From Pseudoalteromonas haloplanktis ATCC 14393 (GTDB taxonomy: Bacteria > Pseudomonadota > Gammaproteobacteria > Enterobacterales > Alteromonadaceae): a stretch of DNA of 64,000 nucleotides. Shown one piece after another: positions 26,646-35,687 of this stretch. The stretch lies in the NCBI RefSeq assembly GCF_000238355.1, contig NZ_AHCA01000002.1:62001-126000 (forward strand), read 5' to 3'. Made by a program: the position numbers and the translations under genes. The notes below the pieces were generated by a model that worked only from the letters and a program-made list of their open reading frames with translations, had not been told where the DNA came from and did no database searches. Numbering within the stretch: the first letter of the stretch is position 1; every line of letters begins with the position of its first letter.

Positions 26646-28556
26646 TTATTGTCGATGTTTAATTTCTTCACAAATTTTAGCGACGAAGTCATCAACATTA
26701 AATTTGCCCAAGTCTTCACCTGTGCGAGTCCGTACTGCCACTTCTTGTTGTTCAACTTCTTTATCGCCAACAACAAGTAAATAAGGAATACGTTTTAATG
26801 TATGTTCACGGATTTTAAAGCCAATCTTCTCATTTCTCAAGTCAGCAGCGGCTCTAATTCCAAGTTTATTTAATTTTTGTACAATTTCTTGCACATAATC
26901 CGCCTGTTTATCAGTGATATTCATGATCACTACTTGCTTAGGCGCAAGCCACGTTGGGAATAAACCTGCATACTCTTCAGTCAATATACCGATAAAACGC
27001 TCGATAGAACCAAGAATAGCGCGGTGGATCATAACCGGTGTACGACGCTCGTTGTTTTCAGCAACATACGTTGCACCTAAACGACCCGGTAAAGCAAAAT
27101 CGAGTTGCACTGTACCACATTGCCACGCTCTGTCTAAGCAATCGTACAAAGTAAATTCAATTTTCGGACCGTAGAAGGCGCCTTCACCCGGTAAATAATC
27201 AAATTCAATGTTATTTGCTTTAAGCGCATCTGCCAATGCTTGCTCTGCTTTATCCCAAATTTCGTCTTCGCCGATACGTTTTTCAGGGCGAGTAGAAAGC
27301 TTTACAACTATTTTTTCAAAGCCAAACGTTTCGTACGTGTCGTAAACCATTTTGATACATGATGATACTTCATCCATCACTTGGTCTTCGGTACAGAAAA
27401 CATGCGCATCATCTTGAGTAAAACCACGAACACGCATTAAGCCGTGCAACGCACCTGATGGCTCATTACGGTGACAACAACCAAACTCAGCCATACGCAG
27501 TGGTAAATCACGGTACGATTTTAAACCTTGATTAAAGATTTGTACGTGACCTGGACAGTTCATCGGCTTAATAGCGTACTCACGTTTTTCAGATTCAGTG
27601 GTAAACATTGCATCTGAATATTTATCCCAGTGGCCTGACTTTTCCCATAACGAGCGGTCCATCATCATTGGACCTTTTACTTCTTCGTACTGGTATTCGC
27701 GTAGTTTTTCGCGCACAAAGTCTTCTAGTTCACGGTAAATGCTCCACCCATCGTTATGCCAAAACACCATGCCCGGTGCTTCTTCTTGCCAATGCCATAA
27801 ATCAAGGGCTTTACCAATACGACGGTGGTCACGTTTTTCAGCTTCTTCTAAACGCTTTAAATATGCTTTTAGTTGCTTCTTGTCACCCCAAGCTGTGCCA
27901 TAAATACGTTGCAACATTTTGTTTTCTGAGTCACCACGCCAGTAAGCACCTGCTACTTTCATTATTTTAAAGTGTTGGCAGAACTTCATATTTGGTACGT
28001 GCGGACCACGACACATATCAACATACTCTTCGTGATGATATAGGCCTGGACGATCATCTTTAGCGATATTTTCGTCTAAAATTTCGATTTTGTATGTTTC
28101 GCCACGCGCTGCAAATGCATCGCGCGCTTCTTGCCAGCTGACGGTTTGTTTAACAACGTCGTAGTTTGTTTTTGCAAGTTGTAACATGCGCTTTTCAATG
28201 GCGTCTAAGTCTTCTTGACTAAGTGAATGTTCCATATCGATATCATAGTAAAAACCATTATCGATAGTAGGACCAATTGCCATTTTTGCTTCTGGGAACA
28301 GCTGCTTAACAGCATGACCTATTAAGTGAGCGCATGAGTGACGAATGATCTCTAAACCATCATCATCTTTTACCGTGATAATCTCTAAGCGTGAATCTTC
28401 AGAAATTAAATCACATGCATCCACACGCACGCCATTAACACGACCTGCAATGGTCGCTTTAGCAAGGCCTGGGCCGATATCATTGGCTACATCAAGGGTG
28501 CTAACTGGGTTTTCAAAACTACGCTGACTGCCGTCAGGAAGGGTAATAACTGGCAT
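26646..28556 (-). CDS. thrS: Threonyl-tRNA synthetase
   Basis: ThrS charges tRNA-Thr. The 636-residue protein (E. coli 642) has an N-terminal TGS domain (about 1-62), the editing domain ([14 protein letters not shown] near 73 and the cysteine of YVDMCRGPH near 182), the class II catalytic core (motif 2 [23 protein letters not shown], zinc ligands in MNCPGH and later histidines), and a C-terminal anticodon-binding domain (about 535-636). AAGGATTT precedes the ATG. It heads the thrS-infC-rpmI-rplT cluster. Confidence 0.98.
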   Translation of the reverse strand: MPVITLPDGSQRSFENPVSTLDVANDIGPGLAKATIAGRVNGVRVDACDLISEDSRLEIITVKDDDGLEIIRHSCAHLIGHAVKQLFPEAKMAIGPTIDNGFYYDIDMEHSLSQEDLDAIEKRMLQLAKTNYDVVKQTVSWQEARDAFAARGETYKIEILDENIAKDDRPGLYHHEEYVDMCRGPHVPNMKFCQHFKIMKVAGAYWRGDSENKMLQRIYGTAWGDKKQLKAYLKRLEEAEKRDHRRIGKALDLWHWQEEAPGMVFWHNDGWSIYRELEDFVREKLREYQYEEVKGPMMMDRSLWEKSGHWDKYSDAMFTTESEKREYAIKPMNCPGHVQIFNQGLKSYRDLPLRMAEFGCCHRNEPSGALHGLMRVRGFTQDDAHVFCTEDQVMDEVSSCIKMVYDTYETFGFEKIVVKLSTRPEKRIGEDEIWDKAEQALADALKANNIEFDYLPGEGAFYGPKIEFTLYDCLDRAWQCGTVQLDFALPGRLGATYVAENNERRTPVMIHRAILGSIERFIGILTEEYAGLFPTWLAPKQVVIMNITDKQADYVQEIVQKLNKLGIRAAADLRNEKIGFKIREHTLKRIPYLLVVGDKEVEQQEVAVRTRTGEDLGKFNVDDFVAKICEEIKHRQ

Positions 28557-28814
28557 TATAAATCCTTACTACAGTGGTGACGCCTACAATGCATCACATG
28601 TATTTATTTAAAGTAAAATGAGTAACTCGACAACGCTTTTACGAATAAGCATTGTTAATTTTAACCATATTGGTTAATGCATTTGTTGAGTCTTACCAAA
28701 CGCAAGCAGTTATTGTCGCGTTTGAGGCGGTTAAATACAAGTATTTAGCCAGACAAATTGACAAATAACCGCGGCATTTCATACTTAATGCAATTTCAGC
28801 TGTTGGATCATCGA

Positions 28815-29855
28815 ATGACCACACTTAAAAGTATTCGTTTTGCCACCTTAAATTTACTTAATTATGCAGCGCCCCCTTATTCCTTTTATCAATTACACGA
28901 ACGTTACAATGCAACACAATGGCGGCAAAAACAGCAATTTATTGCTGACTTCTTGCAACAAAGCCAAGCCACGGTGGTGGCATTTCAAGAAGTATTTAGC
29001 CCACAACAACTCGAAATACTGTGTAAAGAGCAAGGCTATAACTATTTTGCTACCGTCGCCTGCCCCCGCAGTGACAATCTCTACCCGCAAGTATTATTTA
29101 ATCCCGTCGTCGCGATTGCCGCAAAAATTCCTTTTCAGCAATGCCAGCAACTAACTCCTTGCCCTGAGCTACTGGAATATTTAAATAATCAAAATGAGTT
29201 TAAATTTAACCGTACGCCAATTAAATGTCATTTTGATATACCCGGCTTTGGCGAGCTAGCCTGTTATGTGGTGCACTTTAAATCACAACGAGTGCATTCC
29301 ATGGCGCATATGCTAAACATTCACAATCAAGACGATCCACTACTTAATTTACTGCAGCAAACGGTTGGCATGATGCAATCACATATATCACGGTCACTGG
29401 AAGCATCAATTGTTTACTACGACGCACTTAAAACGCAGCGTGAGAACAACTGTGCCACCTTAGTGATGGGCGACTTTAACGACAATATCCAAAGCCCAGC
29501 GTTATCGTTTATGACGCAAGGTTTTCACCCGACTCGATGCGAACCATGTCTAGAGCTTGAACAACCCATAGTTGGACTGACTGACGCATTTGCATTAAGC
29601 ACCGAAGCGATTGAAGGTAAAATCAAACCTGCCACCCATTATTATCAAAGCCGTGGCAATGTTCTGGATTATATTTTAGTCTCCGGCCACTTTAATACTA
29701 AGTGTGTGTTATCACGTATACACTCTATGCGCTATTTAAGCTTCGACAAGCATTTAAACCCTGCCCATACAGAGGAGGATATTTGCATCAGCGATCATGG
29801 CGGCGTTGCCATTGAAATCGCTTTTAATACTAACTGCACTCGCATCTTGAGTTGA
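28815..29855 (+). CDS. Endonuclease/exonuclease/phosphatase family protein
   Basis: This 346-residue protein has the EEP-fold landmarks: RFATLNLLNY (first catalytic Asn), VVAFQEVFS (metal-binding Glu), YVVHFKSQR, VMGDFNDN (Asp/Asn pair), NVLDYILVS and the final ISDHGGVAIEI (catalytic Asp-His). The family includes nucleases and phosphodiesterases; the substrate is not evident. There is no signal peptide. The ATG at 28815 has GGAT 7 nt upstream and begins just before the first beta-strand; upstream starts at 28758 and 28788 are weaker. Confidence 0.85.
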   Translation: MTTLKSIRFATLNLLNYAAPPYSFYQLHERYNATQWRQKQQFIADFLQQSQATVVAFQEVFSPQQLEILCKEQGYNYFATVACPRSDNLYPQVLFNPVVAIAAKIPFQQCQQLTPCPELLEYLNNQNEFKFNRTPIKCHFDIPGFGELACYVVHFKSQRVHSMAHMLNIHNQDDPLLNLLQQTVGMMQSHISRSLEASIVYYDALKTQRENNCATLVMGDFNDNIQSPALSFMTQGFHPTRCEPCLELEQPIVGLTDAFALSTEAIEGKIKPATHYYQSRGNVLDYILVSGHFNTKCVLSRIHSMRYLSFDKHLNPAHTEEDICISDHGGVAIEIAFNTNCTRILS

Positions 29856-29896
29856 CTTGGGTATAATGTAACAAACTAGTTATTTAGAGAATGACA

Positions 29897-30343
29897 ATGA
29901 GAACATGCGGTGTAGAAATTACCGGTAGTGACGTACTACTGTGTATTTTAACAAAAGATAAAGACGTATTTGATATACGCGATATTCGCCAAACTCGCTT
30001 TACCTTAGGTAATGGCAATGACACAGAAGTAATGCGCAAATTCCAGTTTGATTTTGCTAAGCTTATGCAAGATTATCAAATCGATTCCGTCGCTATTCGT
30101 CAACGTGCGCCAAAAGGTAAATTTGCAGGTAGTGCAAACGGATTTAAGATGGAGACCGCGATTCAATTAATTAAAGAGCTCGATGTGCATTTATTTACAG
30201 TGACTGAAATCAAAGAGCAATTAAAGCGCAACCCAATTCCTATCGATTTTGCAGAAACAGGGCTGAAAAAGTATCAAGAAAATGCTTTTGTTAACGCCTA
30301 CGTTTATTTAATGAAGAAAACCTACCGCAGTGAAGAGCTTTAG
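29897..30343 (+). CDS. DUF3010 family protein
   Basis: This 148-residue protein (MRTCGVEITGSDVLLCILTK...) resembles DUF3010, a small family I know from marine gammaproteobacteria; no function is assigned. It appears cytoplasmic and alpha/beta: an N-terminal strand GVEITGSDVLLCIL, a central VAIRQRAPKGKFAGSANGFKMETA and a C-terminal EIKEQLKRNPIP motif. The first segment recalls an RNase H-like strand, but that is speculation. The ATG at 29897 is preferred because AGAGA is correctly spaced; the ATG at 29891 is too near it. Confidence 0.75.
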   Translation: MRTCGVEITGSDVLLCILTKDKDVFDIRDIRQTRFTLGNGNDTEVMRKFQFDFAKLMQDYQIDSVAIRQRAPKGKFAGSANGFKMETAIQLIKELDVHLFTVTEIKEQLKRNPIPIDFAETGLKKYQENAFVNAYVYLMKKTYRSEEL

Positions 30344-30377
30344 TTTTAATTAACGCGCTAACAACTACATACTATAG

Positions 30378-30426
30378 CGCTAGTGAGTATTGCAAACCTG
30401 TTTGCATAAACTTACTAGCGTTTTTT
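30378..30426 (+). terminator. Terminator after the DUF3010 gene
   Basis: An 11-bp stem (CGCTAGTGAGT / ACTTACTAGCG, one G-T pair) encloses a smaller TGCAAAC / TTTGCA hairpin and ends in six T. Confidence 0.85.
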
Positions 30427-30540
30427 ATTGCCTCGCATTTCCTTTTTCTTGCTACATTGGTCGTATAGCCCTTCCCTTTGTCGACAATCTATGTTTTTCT
30501 AACAAAGTAAACTCTCACAACATTGACACGGAGAACGGCG

Positions 30541-32286
30541 ATGCACGTAAAAAATACAAATAAAACTGTGTTCGACAGCGATACTGAGGGCAAAGCTCCC
30601 ATTCCATTAACACAAAGCTACTATCAAGGGGCACAAAACCCAATATTGATCAATCAAACCATTGGTGACTACCTAGATAATATTGTCGACAATAACTCCA
30701 ACCACCCTGCGATTATCGTTCACCATCAAAACATTCGCTTAAGTTATAGTGAGTATCAGCAACAGATCAATCAACTCGCCATGGGCTTGTTGGCGATAGG
30801 TGTAAAGCCTGGTGATCGGGTCGGTATTTGGTCACCTAATAACCTTGAGTGGTGCTTAACTCAATTTGCCACAGCGAAGATCGGGGCCATTATGGTCTGT
30901 ATTAATCCAGCCTATCGCCCTAATGAATTACACTATGCACTTAACTCGGTACAGTGCTCTACCCTTATTACCGCCTCTAATTTTAAAGCCAGTAATTACC
31001 TTGATATGCTTAATGAGTTACTGCCAGAACTTGCAACAGCAACTCCTGGGCAACTTTGCGCAAAAAATTTACCCGATTTAAAGAATATCATTCGTATTGG
31101 CGATGAACCCGCACCGGGCATGTTTAGTTTTAAACACGTTATGGCACTGCCTGACGATGCAACACAACAAGCACTCAAAAGCATTGCAGCAACACTAAAA
31201 CCAGACCAAGATATCAATATCCAGTTTACCTCAGGCACTACGGGTAATCCCAAAGGGGCGACTTTATCGCATCGCAACATTTTGAATAATGGTTTTTTAA
31301 TGGCTAACGCCATGGGGTTAACTGCCGCAGATAAACTGTGTATCCCTGTGCCCTTGTATCATTGCTTTGGTATGGTACTAGGAAACCTTGTGTGTATCAG
31401 CAAAGGTGCCACTGCAGTGTTCCCTGGTGAATCGTTTGATCCAACCACCACCTTAGAAGTGGTTGAGCAAGAGCGCTGTACCGCGCTTCATGGCGTGCCT
31501 ACTATGTTTATCGCAGAGCTTGAACTAAAAGATTTCTCCCGTTTTGATTTATCAAGTTTACGCACCGGCATAATGGCAGGATCAATATGCCCAGAGCAGG
31601 TGATGCGAAAAGTGCACTCACTTATGCATATGAAAGAAGTGGTCATTGGCTATGGTCAAACTGAATGCAGCCCTATTAATAATGTCACAGAAATTGATTC
31701 CCCTATTGAAAAACAAGTCACCACAGTGGGTCGCGCCCTCGCCCATACAGAGGTAAAAATTATTGATGAACTGGGTGATATTCAAAAAATCGGCCTGCCC
31801 GGTGAAGTATGTAGCCGAGGCGCTGGTATTATGCGCTGCTATTGGAATGACGAAGAAAAAACCGCCGCAACGATTGATAAAGATGGCTGGCTGCATTCGG
31901 GTGATTTAGGGGTAATGGATGAGCAAGGCTTTGTTGCCATTGTAGGGAGGATAAAAGATATGATTATTCGCGGTGGAGAGAATATCTACCCGCGAGAAAT
32001 TGAAGAAGTACTCTACACTTATCCGGGCGTGCAAGATGCCGCTATTTTTGGTATCAGTGATGAAAAATACGGTGAAGAAGTCTGTGCTTGGGTGCAACCC
32101 AAAGAAGATGCGATATTAACAGAGCAAGAAATACGTACTTTCTTAAAAGATAAACTCGCCTATTTTAAAGTACCGAAGCACATACGGTTTGTTGAACACT
32201 ACCCGATGACGGTGACGGGTAAGCTACAAAAATTTAAAATGCGTGAACAAATGCAAGCTGAAATAAAAGAAAGCGCATTTTCTTAG
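30541..32286 (+). CDS. Acyl-CoA synthetase (AMP-binding enzyme)
   Basis: This 581-residue adenylate-forming enzyme activates a carboxylic acid to its CoA thioester. It has the P-loop-like QFTSGTTGNPKGATLSH, the YGQTECSP motif, DGWLHSGDLGVMDEQGF, GRIKDMIIRGGENIYPREIEE and the C-terminal catalytic lysine in MTVTGKLQKFKM. The sequence fits medium- or long-chain acyl-CoA synthetases rather than acetyl-CoA synthetase; exact chain specificity is not readable. The ATG at 30541 has GGAGAA 8 nt upstream. It is apparently monocistronic. Confidence 0.9.
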   Translation: MHVKNTNKTVFDSDTEGKAPIPLTQSYYQGAQNPILINQTIGDYLDNIVDNNSNHPAIIVHHQNIRLSYSEYQQQINQLAMGLLAIGVKPGDRVGIWSPNNLEWCLTQFATAKIGAIMVCINPAYRPNELHYALNSVQCSTLITASNFKASNYLDMLNELLPELATATPGQLCAKNLPDLKNIIRIGDEPAPGMFSFKHVMALPDDATQQALKSIAATLKPDQDINIQFTSGTTGNPKGATLSHRNILNNGFLMANAMGLTAADKLCIPVPLYHCFGMVLGNLVCISKGATAVFPGESFDPTTTLEVVEQERCTALHGVPTMFIAELELKDFSRFDLSSLRTGIMAGSICPEQVMRKVHSLMHMKEVVIGYGQTECSPINNVTEIDSPIEKQVTTVGRALAHTEVKIIDELGDIQKIGLPGEVCSRGAGIMRCYWNDEEKTAATIDKDGWLHSGDLGVMDEQGFVAIVGRIKDMIIRGGENIYPREIEEVLYTYPGVQDAAIFGISDEKYGEEVCAWVQPKEDAILTEQEIRTFLKDKLAYFKVPKHIRFVEHYPMTVTGKLQKFKMREQMQAEIKESAFS

Positions 32287-32309
32287 CCCTTCTAATTCTA
32301 GTTGAGCAA

Positions 32310-32335
32310 AAGGCTGAATAACTATATTCAGCCTT
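32310..32335. terminator. Bidirectional hairpin between acyl-CoA synthetase and esterase
   Basis: AAGGCTGAATA / TATTCAGCCTT forms an 11-bp stem with a 4-nt loop between convergent genes. The T-runs are short. Confidence 0.75.
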
Positions 32336-32346
32336 AAATACTGAAA

Positions 32347-33189
32347 TCATTCTACTGCTTTTTGCATATGGCTGGTTAAAAACAAAAATTGATAAGGAAT
32401 AACTTTTTGCCAATAGTGCCAGTCATGTACACCGGGTCGTTCTACATAATCATGGCGGATCCTAAGTGCTAATAACGCGTCATGAAGTTCACGGTTTTGC
32501 TCAATAAAAAAATCATCAACACCAATATCAAGCATAATAGGCAGGTTATCAGCGGTTTTTTTCCAACGTGTATTACCCGCAGCCAGTTTGTGTAAATTAT
32601 TGATGATGGATGCATTATCCCAGCGCTGTGGATATTGGCTATACTCACCTAATACTTTTGCAATACCAAATTCAGCAGCAAATGGTCGTAAATCAACACC
32701 ACCAGACATAGACGTAACAGCTGCAAAAACATCTTGATTATTTATAGCAACATTCAATGCGCCATATCCCCCCATTGATAGACCAGTGATCCCCCGCCCC
32801 ATTTTAGACCGGTTGGTCGAATATTTATCATCAATATAATTTACCACATCTTCTGCTATGTAAGTTTCATATTGAGAATCGTTAAGCTGCGGCGAATCTA
32901 AGTACCAGGCACCATAATTACCGTCTGGGTTTACAACTATCACATCATACTGATCGGCTAATTGTTCTATGTCGGTTAATTTAGTCCAATCAGTGTGGTT
33001 ACCGCTAAAACCATGTAATACATAGATCACATTGTAACGTTTATTGCTCGAATAATTATCCGGCAGGACTACCGTGATCGGTTGCTCTATCTTTGTTTTT
33101 TGCCCAACGAAAGTACTGCTCTTAACTTCAAATGCAATTGTGTGAGCACTAAAAATGAGGCTAAAAATAATGATAAATAGATGTTTCAT
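32347..33189 (-). CDS. Secreted esterase, esterase D / antigen 85-like alpha/beta hydrolase
   Basis: This 280-residue protein has a signal peptide (MKHLFIIIFSLIFSAHTIAF, cleavage near residue 20) and an alpha/beta-hydrolase fold: VIYVLHGFSGNHTDW (oxyanion region), nucleophile S138 in GLSMGGYGA, acid in DIGVDDFFIEQ and the histidine in GVHDWHYW. Members include feruloyl and S-formylglutathione-type esterases; here the export signal suggests a periplasmic or extracellular ester substrate. It is separate from the cytoplasmic fghA at 45.8 kb. Confidence 0.87.
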   Translation of the reverse strand: MKHLFIIIFSLIFSAHTIAFEVKSSTFVGQKTKIEQPITVVLPDNYSSNKRYNVIYVLHGFSGNHTDWTKLTDIEQLADQYDVIVVNPDGNYGAWYLDSPQLNDSQYETYIAEDVVNYIDDKYSTNRSKMGRGITGLSMGGYGALNVAINNQDVFAAVTSMSGGVDLRPFAAEFGIAKVLGEYSQYPQRWDNASIINNLHKLAAGNTRWKKTADNLPIMLDIGVDDFFIEQNRELHDALLALRIRHDYVERPGVHDWHYWQKVIPYQFLFLTSHMQKAVE

Positions 33190-33316
33190 ATTGTTATTTT
33201 ATTTATGATGTCATTGTATTTTAATCATTTCACTGTTTTTGTATGAAGTAAACAACTAATTTATCATACAATTAAAACTAATAATAAAGACGATTAATCT
33301 CGCTGTTTCCATAACT

Positions 33317-33742
33317 TCACCTTACATTATTTGCTAGGTGCTTTTTGACGAAATCTATCCGTGCAAAATTCGCCTTTTTTCCAAACTTTGGATAAAGATC
33401 TAACATACCCAACCATTGAGTAAGAAATTCTTTATTTGATAGTGCTTTAGGTTTGTTTTCGCAGTATTCACGTTCGACTCTATATAACTCAGCCTTGATT
33501 GCCCGCATTTGTTTCCAGCAGATGTAGCACAGGTTACGCTCAATCCACATATACTCTTTTCTTACTTCATAAGCCTGTTTCTGATCTTGAGCAAGAAATA
33601 CAGCCTCACTGTCACATTTGATGCAAACGTATTTAATATCTTCATAATACGCTGCGAGAAATTCGTGGCCGACAGAGCGCTTTGATTCTTGCGAGTATTC
33701 ATTTCTATTTAGCGGAACTTTATTCATTGGCGTATTAACCAT
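33317..33742 (-). CDS. Small zinc-ribbon protein of unknown function
   Basis: This 141-residue basic protein has two CxxC pairs (YVCIKCDSE and NLCYICWKQM) about 31 residues apart, with AVFLAQDQKQAYEVRKEYMW between them, resembling the zinc-ribbon family of small bacterial proteins (zf-trcl type). The rest is charged and helical. The start is uncertain: ATG codons at 33781, 33742 and 33727 all lack a good ribosome site; 33742 is a compromise. It may be a cassette-borne gene; a CACCT / AGGTG hairpin overlaps its stop (33318-33340). Confidence 0.65.
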   Translation of the reverse strand: MVNTPMNKVPLNRNEYSQESKRSVGHEFLAAYYEDIKYVCIKCDSEAVFLAQDQKQAYEVRKEYMWIERNLCYICWKQMRAIKAELYRVEREYCENKPKALSNKEFLTQWLGMLDLYPKFGKKANFARIDFVKKHLANNVR

Positions 33743-34021
33743 TTTCGTTATGTTAAGTCGAGAGACAGTAAAGTGATACATTGAGTATCAGCTTTTACGT
33801 ATATGCCTATTTATGTAATGTGTTTTACGCATGCTAATATTAGCCTTCAAGTTAATCCTCATTTATTCTTTTTCTCTGCTCTTTGTGCAAAAAAAATTTA
33901 GTGAATTATTCACAAAGAGGTCAAGAGGCGCTGCGCTTTAGAGGAATATAAGCAAATGCTGTGCTAATAATGTAAGGATTATTGCGTAGCGCTCCTTATA
34001 TGTATTTGCCGTAAGCGACCT
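33743..34021. other. Non-coding stretch in the cassette-like region
   Basis: No convincing gene on either strand. It contains CGCTGCGC, GTAGCGCTCC and other short GC-rich inverted segments in otherwise AT-rich DNA, compatible with degraded cassette or attC material. Confidence 0.4.
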
Positions 34022-34066
34022 GCTTAACTGCCAAATCGACAGAGTTAAGGCTCATATGTGTTAGGT
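34022..34066 (-). repeat. Candidate attC site B (after the membrane lipoprotein gene)
   Basis: Minus strand: ACCTAAC (34066-34060, holding the upstream gene's TAA) to GTTAAGC (34028-34022), matching RYYYAAC and GTTRRRY. CTTAACT / AGTTAAG (34023-34029 with 34043-34049) form an internal stem. Confidence 0.45.
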
Positions 34067-34936
34067 GTTTTCACTTTTGCTGCCTTTTATGAGATAGATG
34101 GATAAGAGTACACACAAAGCAGCGCTAACAATAAATGATGGTATAGCAAAAGTCTGAATTCGTGAGAAATAATCTGACCCAATTGCAGGCAAAGCCATGA
34201 CGCTCGGCAGTACTATCACAAATATTGTTGCAGCTGGAAAAGGCAGTGGTGTAGCCAAGATGGTTCCAAATAAAGCAAATGTTGCTCGCTTGTTAACAAC
34301 TGTAAACTTAGTACGGTTTAGTGTTTTTATTATTATAAACCCAAAAATTCCAATCGAAATCGTATAAACAATTAGCCACCACACCCCACCAGTAAGAAAA
34401 TTGATAGCAGAGACCTTGTAAAATTCTTTTTGGTTCGTTTCAGGGGGTGAAAAGATAATATTTATGGGCTTATTATGATTTGATTCTATAAATGAAAGTA
34501 TCTCTTCATATAACTTATGTCCCTCGATTGAAAAACCTCCAGGCCTGTAGTTGTAGATATTCAATTCCAAAGCTGGAGAATCGGATATTACTGATTCTGA
34601 GCTCGGGTAATTTACAAAACGCTTTTTGATCGCAAGGTCTGAGTAATCAATTATTACCACATCCACTTCTAATTCTTCGCTCTTAAAACGCCTTGTCCGA
34701 TGGATCCTACTTATTTGGTCGTTATTAGTATTAGCGATGGAATCACCCTTATGCTTTCCACTACTCCACTTTAATAGCTCAAGCATTTCTTCATCTTTTC
34801 CCAGATCGGCAAAATCTTTAGCCTGAAGAAAGTCTCTAATACTGCCCAGCAGTGTATTGAATTGATTTGCATCAGTAACATCGATATGCAGCGCGGCACG
34901 TGGGACGCTGTATGATGAGCCACATGATATGAGCAT
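34061..34936 (-). CDS. Membrane lipoprotein of unknown function, signal peptide apparently frameshifted
   Basis: The open frame begins at ATG 34936 and encodes MLISCGSSYSV..., 291 residues: a soluble domain (about 15-170) and three or four hydrophobic segments (about 182-205, 217-235, 235-258 and 263-284). LISC is a lipobox, but only two residues precede it, too few for a signal peptide. An upstream ATG at 34979, in another frame, encodes a basic-hydrophobic stretch (MRSTVLIILLSII) just before a repetitive AATAATCAATAATG. A one-base shift there would restore a normal lipoprotein signal. I do not recognise the family. Its stop lies inside a candidate attC heptamer. Confidence 0.6.
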   Translation of the reverse strand: MLISCGSSYSVPRAALHIDVTDANQFNTLLGSIRDFLQAKDFADLGKDEEMLELLKWSSGKHKGDSIANTNNDQISRIHRTRRFKSEELEVDVVIIDYSDLAIKKRFVNYPSSESVISDSPALELNIYNYRPGGFSIEGHKLYEEILSFIESNHNKPINIIFSPPETNQKEFYKVSAINFLTGGVWWLIVYTISIGIFGFIIIKTLNRTKFTVVNKRATFALFGTILATPLPFPAATIFVIVLPSVMALPAIGSDYFSRIQTFAIPSFIVSAALCVLLSIYLIKGSKSENT

Positions 34937-34988
34937 TATTGATTATTGATAAAAGTATTATAAGAACTGTGCTTCGCATGTCTCTTAC

Positions 34989-35045
34989 ATCTAACGAGCC
35001 TGTAGAATAACTCGTTTTTAATTTATTTTTATTGATGCGTTAACC
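34989..35045 (-). repeat. Candidate attC-like site C (before the membrane lipoprotein gene)
   Basis: Minus strand ends in GTTAGAT (34995-34989), a GTTRRRY match 10 nt before the likely original ATG at 34979. CTCGTT / AACGAG form a stem (34993-34998 with 35011-35016); the other end, GGTTAAC, matches poorly. Confidence 0.4.
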
Positions 35046-35229
35046 ATAGCCAAGTTCCTATTTTGATTCAATCGGTTACTTCGATTTTACGTAAAATATT
35101 TGCTGTTGCTTTAATTGGCGTTTTAGGAAGCATTACAAAAGCTCAAAAACAAAAGGAATTAACATTGCGCTAGGCAATAACTATCTAGCGTCATTAAGAG
35201 ATATTTGGATCAATATTCATTACGGGAGA
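35046..35229. other. Non-coding stretch upstream of the intron-like remnant
   Basis: No gene is supported. If the intron remnant is real, part of this AT-rich stretch may be decayed intron sequence; nothing in it resembles a maturase. Confidence 0.3.
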
Positions 35230-35311
35230 TGAACCGCCCATTGTACTTCCTATTAATAAAAAGCGCATGATGGGTGGTGTGGGGGCTGGAGGAGACCTCC
35301 GGCTACCCGAT
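35230..35311 (+). mobile_element. Group II intron 3'-end remnant (domain V/VI-like)
   Basis: Domain V-like arms ACCGCCCAT (35233-35241) and ATGGGTGGT (35270-35278) are followed by a domain VI-like hairpin: GGAGG-AGA-CCTCC (35288-35300) extended by GC and GGG/CCC pairs, with an unpaired TA before CCCGAT. The unpaired A (35305) is about six bases from the end at 35311, as for a branch-point adenosine. The loop of the domain V-like part is longer than the usual compact 34-nt form. No reverse transcriptase gene is present, so this is a truncated copy. Confidence 0.55.
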
Positions 35312-35320
35312 TATGTTTTG

Positions 35321-35638
35321 CTAACGAATAACCTCACATTTACTTTTAGATCCATGTTTATTCAACCTTTTTTGACATTCTTCAAGCGCACGTTTGTTAG
35401 CTTTCTTTTTAGAGCTATAACTTTCTGAATAGCCATAAAACTCCCATCCATCTTCAGTTTTCCCTAAAGCAAAGGCTTTCTTTGATTTTTTCGTTTCAAA
35501 TTCCTTGAGTGCCTGATCTGTATTGTAGTGATAAGTTTTTTGGTTGCATAAATTTGATTCAGGCTCCTTTTCACAAAAAGTTGGAGCAGTTTGGCAACCA
35601 GCCAATAAGAAAAGTGGAATTAACCATAAGTATTTCAT
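35321..35638 (-). CDS. Small lipoprotein with DUF4189-like C-terminal repeat
   Basis: Starting at MKYLWLIPLFLLAGCQTAP gives 105 residues with a clear lipoprotein signal (lipobox LAGC, Cys at residue 15) and AGGA 6 nt before the ATG; longer readings to 35731 enter the upstream attC-like site and another gene. The mature part has FALGKTEDGWEFYGYSESYSSKKKANKRALEECQKR, which recalls DUF4189-type repeats (aromatic Tyr-Gly-Tyr, then alanine-rich helix with a cysteine). Four further cysteines could form disulfides. Its stop is 9 bp from the intron-like remnant. Confidence 0.72.
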   Translation of the reverse strand: MKYLWLIPLFLLAGCQTAPTFCEKEPESNLCNQKTYHYNTDQALKEFETKKSKKAFALGKTEDGWEFYGYSESYSSKKKANKRALEECQKRLNKHGSKSKCEVIR

Positions 35639-35654
35639 CGATAGTCCTATAAAA

Positions 35655-35687
35655 ACATAACGCTTGCCGTAAACGGCCTTGTTAGGT
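35655..35687 (-). repeat. Candidate attC site A (compact)
   Basis: Minus strand runs from ACCTAAC (35687-35681, containing the TAA stop of the DUF6678-like gene) to GTTATGT (35661-35655), enclosing the palindrome GCCGTTTACGGC. The next gene's AGGA and ATG follow 17 nt later, as in cassette arrays. At 33 bp it is shorter than classical attC sites. Confidence 0.5.

Noticed and set aside
28661-28677. TTAACCATATTGGTTAA palindrome upstream of thrS as an operator
   Set aside because: It is AT-rich and imperfect at the centre, with no regulator known to me for this motif beside thrS; chance is plausible.
32347-33189. Esterase as a second S-formylglutathione hydrolase
   Set aside because: It has a signal peptide and lacks the fghA-specific motif; the cytoplasmic fghA beside frmA fulfils that role.
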